Assembly (NCBI GenBank): GCA_031270515.1
Contig: JAISXM010000013.1
Span: 1-23,050 of the forward strand
Source of the DNA: Holosporales bacterium
GTDB lineage: Bacteria > Pseudomonadota > Alphaproteobacteria > BNTO01
Length of the DNA: 23,050 bases
Direction of reading: 5' to 3'
Part shown: positions 22,542-23,050 of the stretch, piece after piece
Position numbering within the stretch: position 1 is the stretch's first letter
Layout: each line of letters begins with the position of its first letter
The notes under the pieces: model-generated
The model's database searches: none
The model's input: only the letters and a program-made list of their open reading frames with translations
Told to the model about the DNA's origin: nothing
Position numbers and translations under genes: made by a program

Positions 22542-22559
22542 AGCATTTTGGGATGTGCG

Positions 22560-23050
22560 ATGTCTTCGTTGTTAAGCCCGCAAATCGACTTTGTTTTCAA
22601 GAATATCTTTGGTGTGGAAGGCAAAGAGCCGCTATTAATCTCGTTTTTGAACTCTTTGTTCAAAGGGAACCCAGTAGTAAAAAATCTTACTCTGGGCAAC
22701 ACAGACATTTGCAAAACAAGGCACGACGGCAAATCCAATCGCCTGGACGTGAGAGCAACCATCGATGACGGAACACAGCTGGACATAGAGATTCAATGCC
22801 ACAATACGGAGGAAATTCCCCAGAGGGCGCTGAATTACCTGGCGAATCTCATGCCGGAAGTTATAAACGAAGGCGAGTCTTATGTCGTGTCGAAGGCGAT
22901 CGGCATATGGATCTTGGGCGAAAATATTATAAAAAAACGCAAGGCCGCGATCACAGAATGTTACATGGCAACGTTGCCACACGATCCGGAACCTTATTAT
23001 ATCGATAATATGCGACTTATTTTTATTGAATTGCCGAAGTTTTGCCCACA
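22560..23050 (+). CDS. Rpn-family recombination-promoting nuclease / putative transposase (cut by window end)
   Basis: 163 codons are open from ATG at 22560 to the window edge. The protein starts MSSLLSPQIDFVFKNIFGVE. It has the PD-(D/E)XK nuclease core: Asp at about 63 (SNRLDV) and E-x-Q at 77-79 (LDIEIQ), followed by IPQRALNYLANL, where the family has its conserved R-A/S-L-Y/N-Y block. Rpn proteins cut DNA and promote RecA-independent recombination in E. coli; the related families are annotated as putative transposases. The gene lies outward-facing at the end of a ~335-bp inverted repeat shared with the left Rpn copy. Whether it is full length cannot be seen. Confidence 0.88.
   Translation, partial: MSSLLSPQIDFVFKNIFGVEGKEPLLISFLNSLFKGNPVVKNLTLGNTDICKTRHDGKSNRLDVRATIDDGTQLDIEIQCHNTEEIPQRALNYLANLMPEVINEGESYVVSKAIGIWILGENIIKKRKAAITECYMATLPHDPEPYYIDNMRLIFIELPKFCP

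Larger units (their letters stand above)
22215..22559. other. Non-coding region between tamB and the right Rpn gene
   Basis: 345 bp without a gene. It holds an element C fragment (22257-22291, AAACGACGAAC and TGGGTAT), a GC-rich hairpin that may end tamB, a conserved Rpn upstream segment (22331-22426) and repeat A copy A7, then the Rpn promoter. Confidence 0.75.
22329..22663 (+). repeat. Right arm of the ~335-bp inverted repeat (Rpn 5' region)
   Basis: Matches the left end of the window in inverted orientation (see 1-470). It is continuous here, without the 130-bp insertion of the left arm. Confidence 0.85.

Overview
The window looks like part of the chromosome of an alphaproteobacterium, probably a host-associated or intracellular one (Holosporales- or Rickettsiales-like; this placement is inferred). 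The RNA polymerase, ribosomal, MlaE/MlaF and TamB proteins are of proteobacterial type. TGA is used as a stop (rplK), so the code is standard. Rpn-type nuclease/transposase genes, a secreted Sel1-repeat protein, a secreted leucine-rich-repeat protein and many small non-coding repeats fit a repeat-rich symbiont genome.

Layout. 1-104 is the 5' end of an Rpn-family gene leaving the window to the left. 105-664 is repeat-rich non-coding DNA. mlaE-mlaF (665-2229, +) encode the inner-membrane permease and ATPase of a lipid-transport ABC system. After two copies of a short repeat comes tRNA-Gln(UUG) (-). Then, all on the minus strand, come rpoC, rpoB, rplL, rplJ, rplA and rplK (2622-14160). This is the classical L11-L1-L10-L12-beta-beta' cluster, but without nusG/secE beside rplK and with unusually long, repeat-filled gaps at rplA-rplJ, rplL-rpoB and rpoB-rpoC. 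A secreted LRR protein (+) and a secreted Sel1-repeat protein (-) converge on a 433-bp structure with terminal inverted repeats. tamB (+) follows, and the window ends in a second, outward-facing Rpn gene (22560-23050, cut by the edge).

How it works together. The central block is core transcription and translation. Readable promoter candidates lie before rplK, rplJ, rpoB and rpoC, so the cluster may be run as several transcription units. mlaEF and tamB both serve envelope lipid homeostasis or outer-membrane assembly. The LRR and Sel1 proteins carry signal peptides and may act outside the cytoplasm.

The most unusual content is non-coding. A ~90-bp inverted-arm repeat (called A here) has at least six fairly complete copies, one of which seems to supply the rpoB promoter. 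A 22-bp hairpin motif (B) is in tandem at 16188-16346 and, with altered but still complementary arms, at 7079-7100. A second terminal-inverted-repeat element (C) sits between rpoB and rpoC and beside rplK. A ~335-bp inverted repeat made of the Rpn 5' region lies at both ends of the window.
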